A stretch of DNA of 64,000 bases from NCBI RefSeq assembly GCF_025527015.1, contig NZ_JAODIM010000043.1:1335862-1399861 (forward strand), read 5' to 3'. Positions within the stretch are counted from its first letter, which is position 1; every line of letters starts with the position of its first letter. The notes below the pieces were generated by a model, which did not search any database, was not told the DNA's origin, and worked only from the letters and a program-made list of their open reading frames with translations. Source of the stretch: Winslowiella arboricola. Its GTDB lineage: Bacteria; Pseudomonadota; Gammaproteobacteria; Enterobacterales; Enterobacteriaceae. Below are positions 33,348 to 42,271 of the stretch, piece by piece. Position numbers and translations under genes: made by a program.

Positions 33348-33827
33348 TTAGTGCAACATTGACTGCCGCGTGACAATCGCCGTGCGATCATCATCCTCGC
33401 CAACCACTAATAAATTGTTGGCGAACGCCTCAAGGATCACCATCGAAATCTGCTCTTCGCTCTGTTTCATAAAGTGCGAAAACTGTCCCATGGTGACACC
33501 CGCTGTGATGGCTATCGACTGGCAGACAATCAGTTTCGGCAGATTATCATCCTGAATATCGAGGAACGCTTTCACCGTCAGCGAACTGGCGTTGATCTGC
33601 GACAGATCGGCCACCAGCGGGATCAACGCGGTAGGCTTCACCTCGGCCAGCGCGGAAAACAGAATAACGTCATCAACCAGGTCGAGCTTGGCATCGAAAA
33701 CGCCATCAAAATTTTGCATATGCGGCAGATGAAGCGCCTGGCAGGCATCGCACTCAAACCAGGTGATACTTTGCTGATCCAGCCAACGTCGTAACACGTC
33801 AATATCTGGAACGACGAGTGAATCCAT
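33348..33827 (-). CDS. ybjN: YbjN family protein
   Basis: Cytoplasmic protein with a class-I type III secretion chaperone-like fold; in E. coli it affects motility, biofilm and stress survival, and the Erwinia homologue is known as an amylovoran regulator (AmyR). The product has 159 residues, with CDACQALHLPHMQNFDGVFDAK, ADLSQINASSLTVKAFLDIQDDNLPKLIVCQS and QSEEQISMVILEA conserved. It is the last gene of the ybjC-nfsA-rimK-ybjN run; the 88-bp gap to rimK may hold its own promoter. Confidence 0.94.
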   Translation of the reverse strand: MDSLVVPDIDVLRRWLDQQSITWFECDACQALHLPHMQNFDGVFDAKLDLVDDVILFSALAEVKPTALIPLVADLSQINASSLTVKAFLDIQDDNLPKLIVCQSIAITAGVTMGQFSHFMKQSEEQISMVILEAFANNLLVVGEDDDRTAIVTRQSMLH

Positions 33828-33915
33828 AACCTACTGCCTCATGCCGCCAATTAAAGAGCGCACAGCTTACGGAAAAAGTGTCGCAAACACTACGCCGATG
33901 AGTGAAATATGGCAC

Positions 33916-34818
33916 TTAACCGCCGGTTTTCAGACAGAAGCCAGGGCGGGCGTAGCGCTCAATCCACTCAATCATCAGGCTGGCGATATCCAGCCCGGTA
34001 ATGTTTTCAATCCCTTCCAGACCCGGCGACGCGTTAACTTCCATCACCAGCGGCCCGCGTGCCGCGCGTAAAATATCGACACCGGCCACATCAAGACCCA
34101 GCGTGGCAGCGGCTTTTACCGCCATTTCCCGCTCGCGTTCGCTGATTTCCACCCGCCGGGCAGTGCCGCCGCGATGCAGATTGGAGCGGAAATCCCCCTC
34201 CCTGGCCTGACGTTCAATCGCGCCGACCACCTGATCGCCAATCACCAGACAACGAATATCGCAGCCCTGTGCTTCCTTGATATACTCCTGCACCAGGATA
34301 TGGGCGTTAAGCCCGCGAAAGGCTTCAATCACGCTCTCCGCCGCCTGACGGGTTTCCGCCAGCACCACGCCAATCCCCTGCGTCCCTTCTACCAGCTTGA
34401 CCACCAGCGGCGCGCCGCCCACCATATCGATTAAATCGCGACTGTCATCCGGCGAATGGGAAAAGCCGGTGACCGGCATATCAATCCCCTGCCGCGCCAG
34501 CAGCTGCAACGAGCGTAACTTGTCACGGGCGCGGGTAATCGCCACTGACTCATTGAGCGGATAACTGCCGCACATTTCAAACTGACGCAGCACCGCCATG
34601 CCATAAAAGGTGGTCGCCGGGCCAATCCGTGGGATCACCGCATCAAAGTGGCCAAGGGGGCGGCCACGATAATGCAGCGCCGCCGAGGCCGGATTAATAT
34701 TCATATAACAGGAGAGCGGGTCAATAATCTCGATCTGATGCCCGCGCGCCTGCGCAGCTTCGCGCAGGCGTTTGCAGGAGTAGAGATTACCGTCGCGGGA
34801 TAGAATCGCAATTTTCAC
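33916..34818 (-). CDS. rimK: Ribosomal protein S6--L-glutamate ligase RimK
   Basis: ATP-grasp ligase that adds glutamate residues to the C-terminus of ribosomal protein S6. From the GTG at 34818 the product has 300 residues as in E. coli; GAGG stands seven bases upstream. Earlier in-frame TTG and CTG codons are unlikely starts. ATP-grasp blocks are intact: [73 protein letters not shown]. It follows nfsA by 21 bp. Confidence 0.96.
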   Translation of the reverse strand: MKIAILSRDGNLYSCKRLREAAQARGHQIEIIDPLSCYMNINPASAALHYRGRPLGHFDAVIPRIGPATTFYGMAVLRQFEMCGSYPLNESVAITRARDKLRSLQLLARQGIDMPVTGFSHSPDDSRDLIDMVGGAPLVVKLVEGTQGIGVVLAETRQAAESVIEAFRGLNAHILVQEYIKEAQGCDIRCLVIGDQVVGAIERQAREGDFRSNLHRGGTARRVEISEREREMAVKAAATLGLDVAGVDILRAARGPLVMEVNASPGLEGIENITGLDIASLMIEWIERYARPGFCLKTGG

Positions 34819-34839
34819 CAGCAAGCCTCACAGACAATT

Positions 34840-35562
34840 TTAACGTGTTGCCCAGCCCTGTTTATGCAGAAAATCGAGAATAAACGGGCGGCTCTCTTTA
34901 ATGATGGTGCGCTGAATATGGGCGCTCCAGGTATCAGTGCGACGATGGCTGTCACGCTGCTGATAGTAATCCAGCAACTGCTGGTCATACTCATCCAGCA
35001 CACTGTTATCCAGCGGCTGATAGCGGTTTTCATGCACCAGCATGTTGGCCGGCATGCGTGGCTTCACATCCGGTTGCTGATCCGGCCAGCCGAGGCACAG
35101 TCCAAACAGCGGCAGCACATGCTGGGGTACTTCAAGTAAATCACTGACTGCCGCAATATTGTTACGGATGCCGCCGATAAATACGCCGCCCAGTCCTAAC
35201 GACTCGGCCGCGACCAGCGCGTTTTGCCCCATCAGGGCAGTATCGATACAGCCCAGCAGCAGCTGTTCCGCCAGCCCCAGCTGCGCATCCGGACAAATCT
35301 GCAGATGGCGATGGAAATCAGCGCAGAATACCCAGAACTCCGCCGCCTGCGCGACATACTTCTGGCCGCCACTCAGCTCTACCAGCTGCTGGCGCAGTTC
35401 AGGATCGGTAATGCGAATAATTGACGAGCACTGTAAAAAACTTGAGGTCGAAGCCGACTGCGCGGCGGTAATAATCGCCTCGCGTTGTGCGTCGGTAATC
35501 GGCTGTTCGTTAAAAGCACGAATCGAGCGATGTGAACGCAATAAATCAATGGTCGGCGTCAT
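34840..35562 (-). CDS. nfsA: Oxygen-insensitive NADPH nitroreductase NfsA
   Basis: FMN-dependent reductase of nitroaromatics and quinones. The product has 240 residues, as E. coli. The FMN-binding HRSIRAFNEQPI and QSASTSSFLQCSSIIRI segments are present, as is the GGVFIGGIRNNI loop. The gene overlaps the end of ybjC by 17 bp, so the two are translated as a unit. In E. coli this operon is SoxRS-induced; I did not identify a soxbox. Confidence 0.96.
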   Translation of the reverse strand: MTPTIDLLRSHRSIRAFNEQPITDAQREAIITAAQSASTSSFLQCSSIIRITDPELRQQLVELSGGQKYVAQAAEFWVFCADFHRHLQICPDAQLGLAEQLLLGCIDTALMGQNALVAAESLGLGGVFIGGIRNNIAAVSDLLEVPQHVLPLFGLCLGWPDQQPDVKPRMPANMLVHENRYQPLDNSVLDEYDQQLLDYYQQRDSHRRTDTWSAHIQRTIIKESRPFILDFLHKQGWATR

Positions 35563-35836
35563 CAGAATCTCCGGTTTTGGTGGATTTGTTTTGGTGCCTG
35601 CCGCTGCCCAGCAGCTGGGGCGCCAGCGCCTGCGCGGTGCGCCACATCAATGTGACGGCTGCGGGCAGCATTAACAATACACCGGCAAAAAACATCAGCG
35701 TAGCGGCAGCTTTGCCACTCAGCCAGACGGGCAGCATCAGCCACTGGTTCACCGACAGCATCGCCAGCACCAGCAGTACAATGCCCAGCACTTCCAGTAC
35801 CAGCACCGTTTTAGGTAATTGAGCAAAAGCACGCAT
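35546..35836 (-). CDS. ybjC: YbjC small inner-membrane protein
   Basis: Two-helix inner-membrane protein of unknown function, 96 residues (E. coli 95). The ATG at 35836 follows ACGGAGATTAAC and gives MRAFAQLPKTVLVLEVLGI; helices lie at about 12-32 and 42-65 (FFAGVLLMLPAAVTLM). Conserved AQALAPQLL follows. It heads the ybjC-nfsA-rimK-ybjN operon and overlaps nfsA. Confidence 0.9.
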   Translation of the reverse strand: MRAFAQLPKTVLVLEVLGIVLLVLAMLSVNQWLMLPVWLSGKAAATLMFFAGVLLMLPAAVTLMWRTAQALAPQLLGSGRHQNKSTKTGDSDDADH

Positions 35837-35881
35837 GTTAATCTCCGTTACGCGAGGGCCAATAACGACGTCCCTCTTAGT

Positions 35882-35946
35882 GTAGGGGCGGCGTTCTCGC
35901 CGCCCGTGCCAGCCATCAGGACGGGAGCCGATAACGGCTCCCCTAC
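35882..35946. repeat. Inverted pair of palindromic repeats, tails outward, upstream of ybjC
   Basis: Reversed GGGCGGCG module (35882-35906) then forward GGGAGCCG module (35922-35946). Here GTAGGGG and CCCCTAC lie at the outer ends, the opposite of the arrangement at 4218-4278. It sits 46 bp upstream of the ybjC ATG, so it is close to or within the ybjC promoter or leader. Confidence 0.82.
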
Positions 35947-36145
35947 AAAGGAAACATCGGAGCGGCGTTCTTGTCGGCGGCCACATATTAAAGCCTAATC
36001 AACCTCCTTCTGCATAGTCTGTGCAAATCAGATTAACAGGCAATTCCTTCTTCCTTTCAGCAAACGAAGCGGGCATCATAAGCCCATTGAGCGATAAACT
36101 GTGATGTTAATCACAGAACAGAATCTAACCTTTGAGGAGTTACCT

Positions 36146-36409
36146 ATGTTTGCAGTGATCTTTGGACGTCCGGGCTGCCCTTACTGTGTGCGCGCAAAAG
36201 AGCTGGCTGAAAAACTGACCGAAGAGCGTGAAGATTTTAACTTCCGCTATATCGATATCCACGCTGAAGGCATCAGTAAAGCTGACCTGGAGAAAACCGT
36301 GGGTAAACCGGTGGAAACCGTGCCGCAGATTTTCCTCGATCAGAAACATATCGGCGGTTGCACTGATTTTGAAGCTTATGCCAAAGAAAACCTGAATCTG
36401 TTTCAGTAA
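36146..36409 (+). CDS. grxA: Glutaredoxin 1
   Basis: Glutathione-dependent thiol-disulfide reductase serving ribonucleotide reductase and OxyR reduction. The 87-residue product begins MFAVIFGRPGCPYCVRAKELAEKL; the active site is Cys11-Pro-Tyr-Cys14. The TVP loop (VETVPQIF) and the GG motif (HIGGCTDF) for glutathione are present. It carries an extra Cys in GGCTDF (E. coli has GGYTDF). GAGGAG precedes the ATG at 36146. OxyR control is expected from E. coli; I did not locate the site. Confidence 0.97.
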   Translation: MFAVIFGRPGCPYCVRAKELAEKLTEEREDFNFRYIDIHAEGISKADLEKTVGKPVETVPQIFLDQKHIGGCTDFEAYAKENLNLFQ

Positions 36410-36423
36410 TTCAGGCGTAAGAC

Positions 36424-36457
36424 AAAAAAAACCGGGTAGCGATACCCGGTTTTTTTA
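36424..36457 (+). terminator. Bidirectional terminator between grxA and ybjM
   Basis: AAAACCGGGTA and TACCCGGTTTT form a perfect stem around GCGA with A- and T-runs on both sides, suiting both convergent genes. Confidence 0.93.
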
Positions 36458-36471
36458 TGGCTGTCATTCCA

Positions 36472-36846
36472 CTATGAGCGTGGCCGGGGACCAAACATTG
36501 CCCGCCACAGCATCACCACCAGCGCGCCGGATCCACACCAGAACAGCGCACTGGCATACCACGCCAGCTCCTGCCAGAAACTCGCTGCAACAATAAAGCG
36601 CGTATGCGACAACAGCAGACAGAGCGGGATTGACAGCAACGCGCCACCAAGGGCAACCACGAGCGGTGCCTCACGGGCGGTGACACCGGCCAGTACGCCG
36701 GGAAGCATAAACAGCAGCAAGCCGGGCTGAACCCGGATTTCGCCGGGACTATCCATGGCCATACCGAAACGTACGATGATAAACACCGCACAAAACACCA
36801 TGACACAAGTCAATACGCCCGATAATCGGACGCCCTGTAACAACAT
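36472..36846 (-). CDS. ybjM: YbjM inner-membrane protein
   Basis: Four-helix inner-membrane protein of unknown function, 124 residues (E. coli 125). The C-terminal block FWQELAWYASALFWCGSGAL aligns with E. coli FWQELAWLLSAVFWCALGAL; the first half is divergent but keeps the helix pattern and LLLFMLPGVLAG. Convergent with grxA. Confidence 0.85.
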   Translation of the reverse strand: MLLQGVRLSGVLTCVMVFCAVFIIVRFGMAMDSPGEIRVQPGLLLFMLPGVLAGVTAREAPLVVALGGALLSIPLCLLLSHTRFIVAASFWQELAWYASALFWCGSGALVVMLWRAMFGPRPRS

Positions 36847-37117
36847 AGCGGGTCCTCAGCTGATTTAGTTCGATAGCCTGCCGTTGAATTAACCAGCGTA
36901 TTAATTCAAAAAAAAGAGTGTGCCAAAAATTTAAAAACGCGTTGTTTTTACTGGCTGAAAAATAAATAAGTGATTAAAATATTCCCGCTTTAATTTATCC
37001 CTGCATACATTCCGCTACCGGGCGCTAAAGCCGCGTCGCGTTCGCTTACAGTCAGATAAACGTTAGCGCATAAATTTATTTCTATCAACAACTTGCTGGT
37101 AAACAAGAAGTTAATCC

Positions 37118-38806
37118 GTGAACATAAACGTCGCCGAATTGTTAAGCGGGAATTACATCCTGTTATTATTTGTAGTATTGGCATTGGGTCTGTGCTTAGG
37201 AAAGTTACGCTTAGGATCTGTACAACTGGGTAATTCCATTGGCGTTTTGGTGGTCTCTCTGCTGTTGGGGCAACAACACTTCTCAATAAATACGGAGGCG
37301 CTTAATCTCGGGTTTATGTTATTTATTTTTTGCGTCGGCGTAGAAGCCGGGCCTAACTTTTTCTCGATCTTCTTCCGCGACGGCAAAAATTATCTGATGC
37401 TGGCGGTGGTGATGGTGCTCAGCGCGATGATAATGGCGCTCGGCCTCGGCAAACTGCTGGGCTGGGATATCGGTTTAACCGCCGGAATGCTGGCAGGTTC
37501 GATGACCTCCACCCCGGTACTGGTGGGCGCCGGCGATACCCTGCGTCAGACCATCAGCGATCCGCAAGCCCTGAGCCGTATGCAGGATAACCTCAGCCTC
37601 GGGTACGCCCTCACCTACCTGGTAGGACTGGTCAGCCTGATCTTTGGCGCGCGCTATCTGCCAAAGCTGCAACATCAGGATCTGCCCACCTGCGCGCAGC
37701 AGATTGCGCGCGAACGCGGTCTGGATACCGACAGCATACGTAAAGTCTACCTGCCGGTGATCCGCGCCTACCGCGTCGGCCCGGAGCTGGTGGCCTGGGC
37801 CGATGGCAAAAACCTGCGCGAGCTGGGAATTTATCGCGCGACCGGATGCTATATCGAGCGCATTCGCCGCAACGGTATTCTGGCCAGCCCGGATGGTGAT
37901 GCCGTACTGCAGCCAGGCGATGAGATCTCGCTGGTCGGCTACCCGGATGCCCATTCGCGACTGGATACCAGTTTCCGTAACGGTAAAGAGGTGTTCGATC
38001 GCGACCTGCTGGATATGCGTATCGTCACCGAAGAGATTGTGGTTAAAAACAACAATGCGGTGAACAAACGCCTGAGCCAGTTAAAGCTGACTGACCATGG
38101 CTGCTTCCTGAACCGGGTGATCCGCAGCCAGATCGAGATGCCGATCGATGACAGCATTATGCTGAATAAGGGTGATGTGCTGCAGGTCAGCGGCGAAGCG
38201 CGCCGGGTAAAAACCGTCGCTGACCGCATCGGCTTTATTTCGATCCACAGTCAGCTTACCGACCTGCTGGCATTCTGCTCTTTCTTTATTATTGGTTTGA
38301 TGATCGGCATGATCACCTTCCAGTTTAGCGGCTTCAGTTTTGGTATCGGTAATGCGGCGGGTCTGCTGTTTGCCGGTATTATGCTTGGCTTCTTACGCGC
38401 CAACCATCCGACCTTTGGTTATATTCCGCAGGGTGCGCTGACCATGGTGAAAGAGTTTGGCCTGATGGTATTTATGGCTGGCGTCGGGCTGAGTGCCGGT
38501 AGCGGCATTACGCATGGCCTCGGCAGCGCGGGCTGGCAGATGCTGGTTGCCGGGCTGGCGGTCAGTCTGGTGCCGGTAGTAATCTGCTTCCTGTTTGGCG
38601 CCTGGGTACTGCGGATGAACCGCGCCCTGCTGTTTGGCGCGATTATGGGCGCACGAACCTGCGCCCCGGCGATGGAGATCATCAGTGATACCGCGCGCAG
38701 CAATATCCCGGCGCTGGGTTATGCCGGAACCTATGCCATTGCCAATGTGTTGCTGACCCTCGCCGGCACCCTGATTGTGATTATCTGGCCAATTTTACAT
38801 AGCTAG
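37118..38806 (+). CDS. ybjL: YbjL aspartate:alanine-exchanger-family transporter
   Basis: Member of the AAE transporter family (TC 2.A.81). The 562-residue product (E. coli 561) has two blocks of about five helices flanking two central TrkA-C (RCK_C) domains (about 200-370, [31 protein letters not shown] and [21 protein letters not shown]). The substrate in vivo is not settled. The start is GTG at 37118, giving [18 protein letters not shown] exactly as in E. coli. It ends in a strong terminator. Confidence 0.95.
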   Translation: MNINVAELLSGNYILLLFVVLALGLCLGKLRLGSVQLGNSIGVLVVSLLLGQQHFSINTEALNLGFMLFIFCVGVEAGPNFFSIFFRDGKNYLMLAVVMVLSAMIMALGLGKLLGWDIGLTAGMLAGSMTSTPVLVGAGDTLRQTISDPQALSRMQDNLSLGYALTYLVGLVSLIFGARYLPKLQHQDLPTCAQQIARERGLDTDSIRKVYLPVIRAYRVGPELVAWADGKNLRELGIYRATGCYIERIRRNGILASPDGDAVLQPGDEISLVGYPDAHSRLDTSFRNGKEVFDRDLLDMRIVTEEIVVKNNNAVNKRLSQLKLTDHGCFLNRVIRSQIEMPIDDSIMLNKGDVLQVSGEARRVKTVADRIGFISIHSQLTDLLAFCSFFIIGLMIGMITFQFSGFSFGIGNAAGLLFAGIMLGFLRANHPTFGYIPQGALTMVKEFGLMVFMAGVGLSAGSGITHGLGSAGWQMLVAGLAVSLVPVVICFLFGAWVLRMNRALLFGAIMGARTCAPAMEIISDTARSNIPALGYAGTYAIANVLLTLAGTLIVIIWPILHS

Positions 38807-38896
38807 AAAATAATTATTAATTGTTCAGAACTTTTATTCAGGGTCACAGTCTTAATTAATGCCACTGCTTTTCTTTGAAATCCCCCAATTGTGGAG

Positions 38897-38927
38897 CCCG
38901 TTAATCTTATGATTAGCGGGTTTTTTT
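38897..38927 (+). terminator. Rho-independent terminator of ybjL
   Basis: CCCGTTAAT and ATTAGCGGG pair around CTTATG; seven T residues follow. Confidence 0.9.
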
Positions 38928-39037
38928 ATGCTGAAAGCGTTCGTTTTCTTATTATTTACCCTCGCTTCCACTTAATGTTTCCTTAAGCGAAACCTTTCAT
39001 CATTACCCTTATTGTTCCCCCTGCGCATAAAAACGTC

Positions 39038-39790
39038 ATGAATCTGACATCAAAGTTAAACAAAAGCACAACGTGCTTGCCGATTAAGACAAACTCCATT
39101 TACCTGTTACCACCGCGCTTCTACGCTATCCAGTTCGTTTTGCTGGCTTTTTTTGCCGTGCTGTTTACCTGGTTCTCACGCAGCGAAACGCTGGACATGA
39201 TGCTGACACGTATCTGGTTTGATCCCATCACCCGGCAGTTTCCGTGGAAAGAGAGCCTCTGGCTGGATGTGATCAACCATCGCCTGCTGAAATATCTGGT
39301 GATCGCGACTGGTGTGATGTTGCTGTTCAAGGGGCTGTTGCGCCGCCAGCCACAACTGATTCTGGTGGCGTTGCTGATTGGCGTTGGCTCACTGGCTGTC
39401 GGTGTACTAAAAGCCAGCAGCGCCCATTCATGCCCGTGGGATCTGGTGGAATTTGGCGGTCAGGCGTTCTCTTATCCGCTGTTTGGTCAGGTACCGGAAA
39501 ACAGCGGACCCGGCCGTTGCTTTCCCGGCGGTCATGCCTCCAGCGGTTTTAGTCTGATGGCGCTGTTTTTTCTGTTCCGCCCGCAACGAGCCAGGCTGGC
39601 ATGGAGTTGCTGGTCTGTCGCGGTGCTGCTGGGATTGCTGATGGGCTTTGGTCAGGTGATGCGCGGCGCGCACTTTTTTTCCCACAACCTGTGGTCGGGG
39701 TGGTGGGTTTGGCTGGTACAACTTTTAACTTTCGGATGCGTTTCGTATCTGCTTAACAGGAAGAGGAAAATTGATAATGGAAACGCTTAA
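39038..39790 (+). CDS. PAP2-family integral membrane phosphatase (not assigned)
   Basis: Membrane protein of 250 residues with about five hydrophobic helices and a PAP2-like phosphatase core. Visible motifs: K125...Cys132-Pro133 where the family has Lys...Arg-Pro, the second motif as PGGHASSG (163-170, His166) where PSGH is usual, and RGAHFFSHNLWSGW (His212, His216) as the third. The Arg normally six residues before the third-motif His is Gln206. It may act on lipid-linked pyrophosphates or lipid A phosphates. Its last 14 bases overlap the next PAP2 gene, so the two are co-expressed. Confidence 0.75.
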   Translation: MNLTSKLNKSTTCLPIKTNSIYLLPPRFYAIQFVLLAFFAVLFTWFSRSETLDMMLTRIWFDPITRQFPWKESLWLDVINHRLLKYLVIATGVMLLFKGLLRRQPQLILVALLIGVGSLAVGVLKASSAHSCPWDLVEFGGQAFSYPLFGQVPENSGPGRCFPGGHASSGFSLMALFFLFRPQRARLAWSCWSVAVLLGLLMGFGQVMRGAHFFSHNLWSGWWVWLVQLLTFGCVSYLLNRKRKIDNGNA

Positions 39791-40382
39791 TCGCGCATTG
39801 TTTCTCTGGATTAACGCCACCCCGGCGTCGCCACAGTGGCTGATATCACTCGCCACTTTTCTGGCAAAGGATCTGATTGCCATTGTGCCGTTACTGATTG
39901 TCGCATTGTGGTTCTGGGGGCCAAAAGAGCACGTACATTCGCAACGTGAACTGGTACTAAAAACCGGCATCGCGCTGCTGTATGCGCTGGCTATCTCCTT
40001 CTGTATTGGCGCACTGTTTCCTCATCCGCGTCCATTTACCCTGGGTTTCGGCTATCAGTTCCTTGCGCATGCGCCGGACTACTCCTATCCAAGCGACCAT
40101 GGCACCACTATCTTCACCTTTGCGCTGGCGTTTTTACTCTGGCACCGTCGCTGGTCCGGAGCGGTATTAATGATCACCGGCCTCGCCATCGCCTGGTCAC
40201 GCGTCTATCTTGGCGTACACTGGCCAATGGATATGCTCGGTGGCCTGCTGGTCGGCATCCTTGGTTGCCTGTTCTCACAAGTGGCGTGGCAGTTCTACGG
40301 TGCAGCGCTACTGCAATTGTGCAGCAAGCTGTACCGCACGCTGTTCGCTTTCCCCATCCGTAAAGGCTGGGTGCGTCATTAA
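39777..40382 (+). CDS. ybjG: Undecaprenyl-diphosphatase YbjG/BcrC type
   Basis: PAP2-family enzyme that recycles undecaprenyl pyrophosphate to the monophosphate on the periplasmic side for peptidoglycan and O-antigen synthesis. The 201-residue product matches E. coli YbjG (198) along its length: FPHPRPF, the second motif YPSDHGT, the third motif AWSRVYLGVHWPMDMLGG and the C-terminus FPIRKGWVR. The ATG at 39777 is preferred; an in-frame TTG six bases earlier is possible. It overlaps the upstream PAP2 gene. Confidence 0.93.
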   Translation: METLNRALFLWINATPASPQWLISLATFLAKDLIAIVPLLIVALWFWGPKEHVHSQRELVLKTGIALLYALAISFCIGALFPHPRPFTLGFGYQFLAHAPDYSYPSDHGTTIFTFALAFLLWHRRWSGAVLMITGLAIAWSRVYLGVHWPMDMLGGLLVGILGCLFSQVAWQFYGAALLQLCSKLYRTLFAFPIRKGWVRH

Positions 40383-40387
40383 TATTA

Positions 40388-40416
40388 GCGGCCCGCTATC
40401 AGGCGGGCCGGCTATT
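40388..40416 (+). terminator. Probable terminator after ybjG
   Basis: CGGCCCGC and GCGGGCCG pair around TATCAG; only a short T-stretch follows. Confidence 0.55.
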
Positions 40417-40485
40417 TTCCCGCTTATTAAATTCCCTTCATTCCGGTTACAACTCTCTGTTAAATAATATCCTTTCGCGTAACTA

Positions 40486-40542
40486 TTAATACTTGCGCAA
40501 TAAATCGATTACGCAGGTGGTTATTAATCTCTCGTTGCGCAA
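40486..40542. promoter_or_regulatory. Direct repeat of ATTAAT...TTGCGCAA
   Basis: Both copies carry the 8-bp palindrome TTGCGCAA with ATTAAT a few bases before it. The palindromes start 42 bp apart, four helical turns, so proteins bound to them would lie on the same DNA face. I do not know the regulator. Confidence 0.45.
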
Positions 40543-40754
40543 TTTGCTTATTATTTAAACACTCATATCTTATTCTTATAATAGTGCATTGATTTTCATC
40601 AACTTAATTTCTTTACAGCCTAAAAAAACGCCAATCAGAGTAGCGTGCAATCATTGCAAATACAGTCATTATCACTGCCAAACAAATCCATAGCAGCATA
40701 TAGAACAATCTAATTGTCGCAATGGCAGATTAATGGCCTAATTTTGTTAACGCA

Positions 40755-40774
40755 GTTGTGATCCTGATCACCTG
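40755..40774 (+). promoter_or_regulatory. CRP-binding site upstream of sdaC
   Basis: TGTGATCCTGATCACC matches the TGTGA-N6-TCACA consensus in nine of ten half-site positions. CRP activation of sdaC is known in E. coli. Confidence 0.75.
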
Positions 40775-40948
40775 ATATAACTAAACTAACGCTGCTATCT
40801 GCTTATTCCGATGGTAGAGTGTGCGCCATAAAAAAGCGTTATGGGTAATCACTTCTGCTGTTAACGATTATTTCGACAGGATCCTGTCTGAATAAATCGT
40901 CGGTCATTGATTAATTTTTTTCTGTTATGGACAAAACTGGAGAAGATA

Positions 40949-42235
40949 ATGGAATCATCTCAAACCGCTGTTCTGGCGGGTGATAAGCAGCAAAGCGTGA
41001 TGACGTGGCGCAAAAGCGACACCATGTGGATGTTAGGTTTATACGGCACCGCGATTGGCGCTGGCGTACTGTTTCTGCCGATTAATGCCGGTATTGGTGG
41101 ACTGATTCCGCTGGTGATTATGGCGCTGCTGGCTTTCCCGATGACCTTTTTCGCCCACCGTGGCTTATGCCGCTTTGTGCTGTCTGGCAGCAAACCTGGT
41201 GCGGATATTACTGAGGTCGTGGAAGAACATTTCGGCGTCGGCGCCGGTAAACTGATTACCCTGCTCTACTTTATGGCGATCTACCCAATCCTGCTGGTGT
41301 ACAGCGTGGCGATCACCAATACCGTCGACAGCTTTATCACCCACCAGCTGCATCTGCAGTCACCGCCCCGCGCTTTGCTGGCGCTGATTCTGCTGGTTGG
41401 CCTGATGACTATCGTGCGCTTTGGTAAAGAGATGATTGTGAAAACCATGAGTCTGCTGGTGTTTCCTTTTGTCGGCGTGCTGATGCTGCTGGCGCTGTGG
41501 TTGATCCCGAACTGGAGCAGCGCAATCTTTAACCATGTGTCGCTGGCGGGCAGTGGTCATGGGCTGCTGATGACGCTGTGGCTGGCAATCCCGGTCATGG
41601 TGTTCTCCTTTAACCATTCACCGATCATTTCCGCCTTTGCGGTCGCCAAACGTGAAGAGTACGGTGACGCCGCAGATGCAAAGTGCTCACGGATTCTGGC
41701 CTTTAGCCATCTGATGATGGTGATTACCGTAATGTTTTTTGTCTTCAGCTGCGTGCTCAGCCTGACGCCGGAAAACCTGGCGGAAGCGAAAGCGCAAAAC
41801 ATTTCGATTCTCTCTTACCTGGCTAACCACTTTGATACGCCGATGATGGCATGGCTGGCGCCGATTATCGCCATTGTCGCGATTACTAAATCCTTCCTTG
41901 GCCACTATCTTGGCGCGCGTGAAGGCTTTAATGGTCTGGTAGTGAAATCACTGCGTGGCCGTGGCAAGCAGATTGCTGAAGCAAAACTGAATCGCTATAC
42001 CGCGCTGTTTATGCTGGTCACTACCTGGATTGTCGCCAGTCTGAACCCAAGTATCCTTGGTATGATTGAGACGCTGGGCGGCCCGATTATCGCCGTACTG
42101 CTGTTCCTGATGCCGATGTACGCGATTAATAAAGTTCCGGCGATGCGCAAGTACAGCGGCGCAGCCAGCAACCTGTTTGTGGTGCTGGTTGGTCTGGTCG
42201 CCATCTCCGGCATTATGTTTAATCTGGTCGTTTAA
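40949..42235 (+). CDS. sdaC: Serine transporter SdaC
   Basis: Proton-coupled serine symporter of the HAAAP family, inner membrane, about 11 helices. The 428-residue product is very close to E. coli SdaC (429): WRKSDTMWMLGLYGTAIGAGVLFLPINAG, ITEVVEEHFGVGAGKLITLLYF, VFSFNHSPIISAFAVAKREEYGD and LNPSILGMIETLGGPIIA. The ATG at 40949 follows GGAG. In E. coli sdaC is followed by the serine deaminase sdaB; here a hairpin and convergent dacC follow, so the transporter is alone. Confidence 0.93.
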   Translation: MESSQTAVLAGDKQQSVMTWRKSDTMWMLGLYGTAIGAGVLFLPINAGIGGLIPLVIMALLAFPMTFFAHRGLCRFVLSGSKPGADITEVVEEHFGVGAGKLITLLYFMAIYPILLVYSVAITNTVDSFITHQLHLQSPPRALLALILLVGLMTIVRFGKEMIVKTMSLLVFPFVGVLMLLALWLIPNWSSAIFNHVSLAGSGHGLLMTLWLAIPVMVFSFNHSPIISAFAVAKREEYGDAADAKCSRILAFSHLMMVITVMFFVFSCVLSLTPENLAEAKAQNISILSYLANHFDTPMMAWLAPIIAIVAITKSFLGHYLGAREGFNGLVVKSLRGRGKQIAEAKLNRYTALFMLVTTWIVASLNPSILGMIETLGGPIIAVLLFLMPMYAINKVPAMRKYSGAASNLFVVLVGLVAISGIMFNLVV

Positions 42236-42241
42236 GACAGG

Positions 42242-42269
42242 ATCAGGGCGGCGCAAACGCCGCCCTGAT
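42242..42269. terminator. Palindromic repeat serving as bidirectional sdaC/dacC terminator
   Basis: ATCAGGGCGGCG and CGCCGCCCTGAT form a perfect 12-bp stem around CAAA in the 36-bp gap between convergent genes. The core is the dispersed GGGCGGCG module. No T-run is present, so it is more likely a Rho-assisted barrier and 3'-end stabiliser. Confidence 0.65.
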
Positions 42270-42271
42270 GA

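Larger units (their letters stand above)
40417..40948 (+). promoter_or_regulatory. Long sdaC control region
   Basis: More than 500 bp of AT-rich, gene-free DNA. It contains two TTGCGCAA palindromes 42 bp apart (40493 and 40535), a near-consensus CRP site (40755-40774) and possible extended -10 TGCTATCTG at 40794-40801, which would place CRP close to -42. The rest has many A/T tracts that could bind Lrp or H-NS. Confidence 0.55.
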
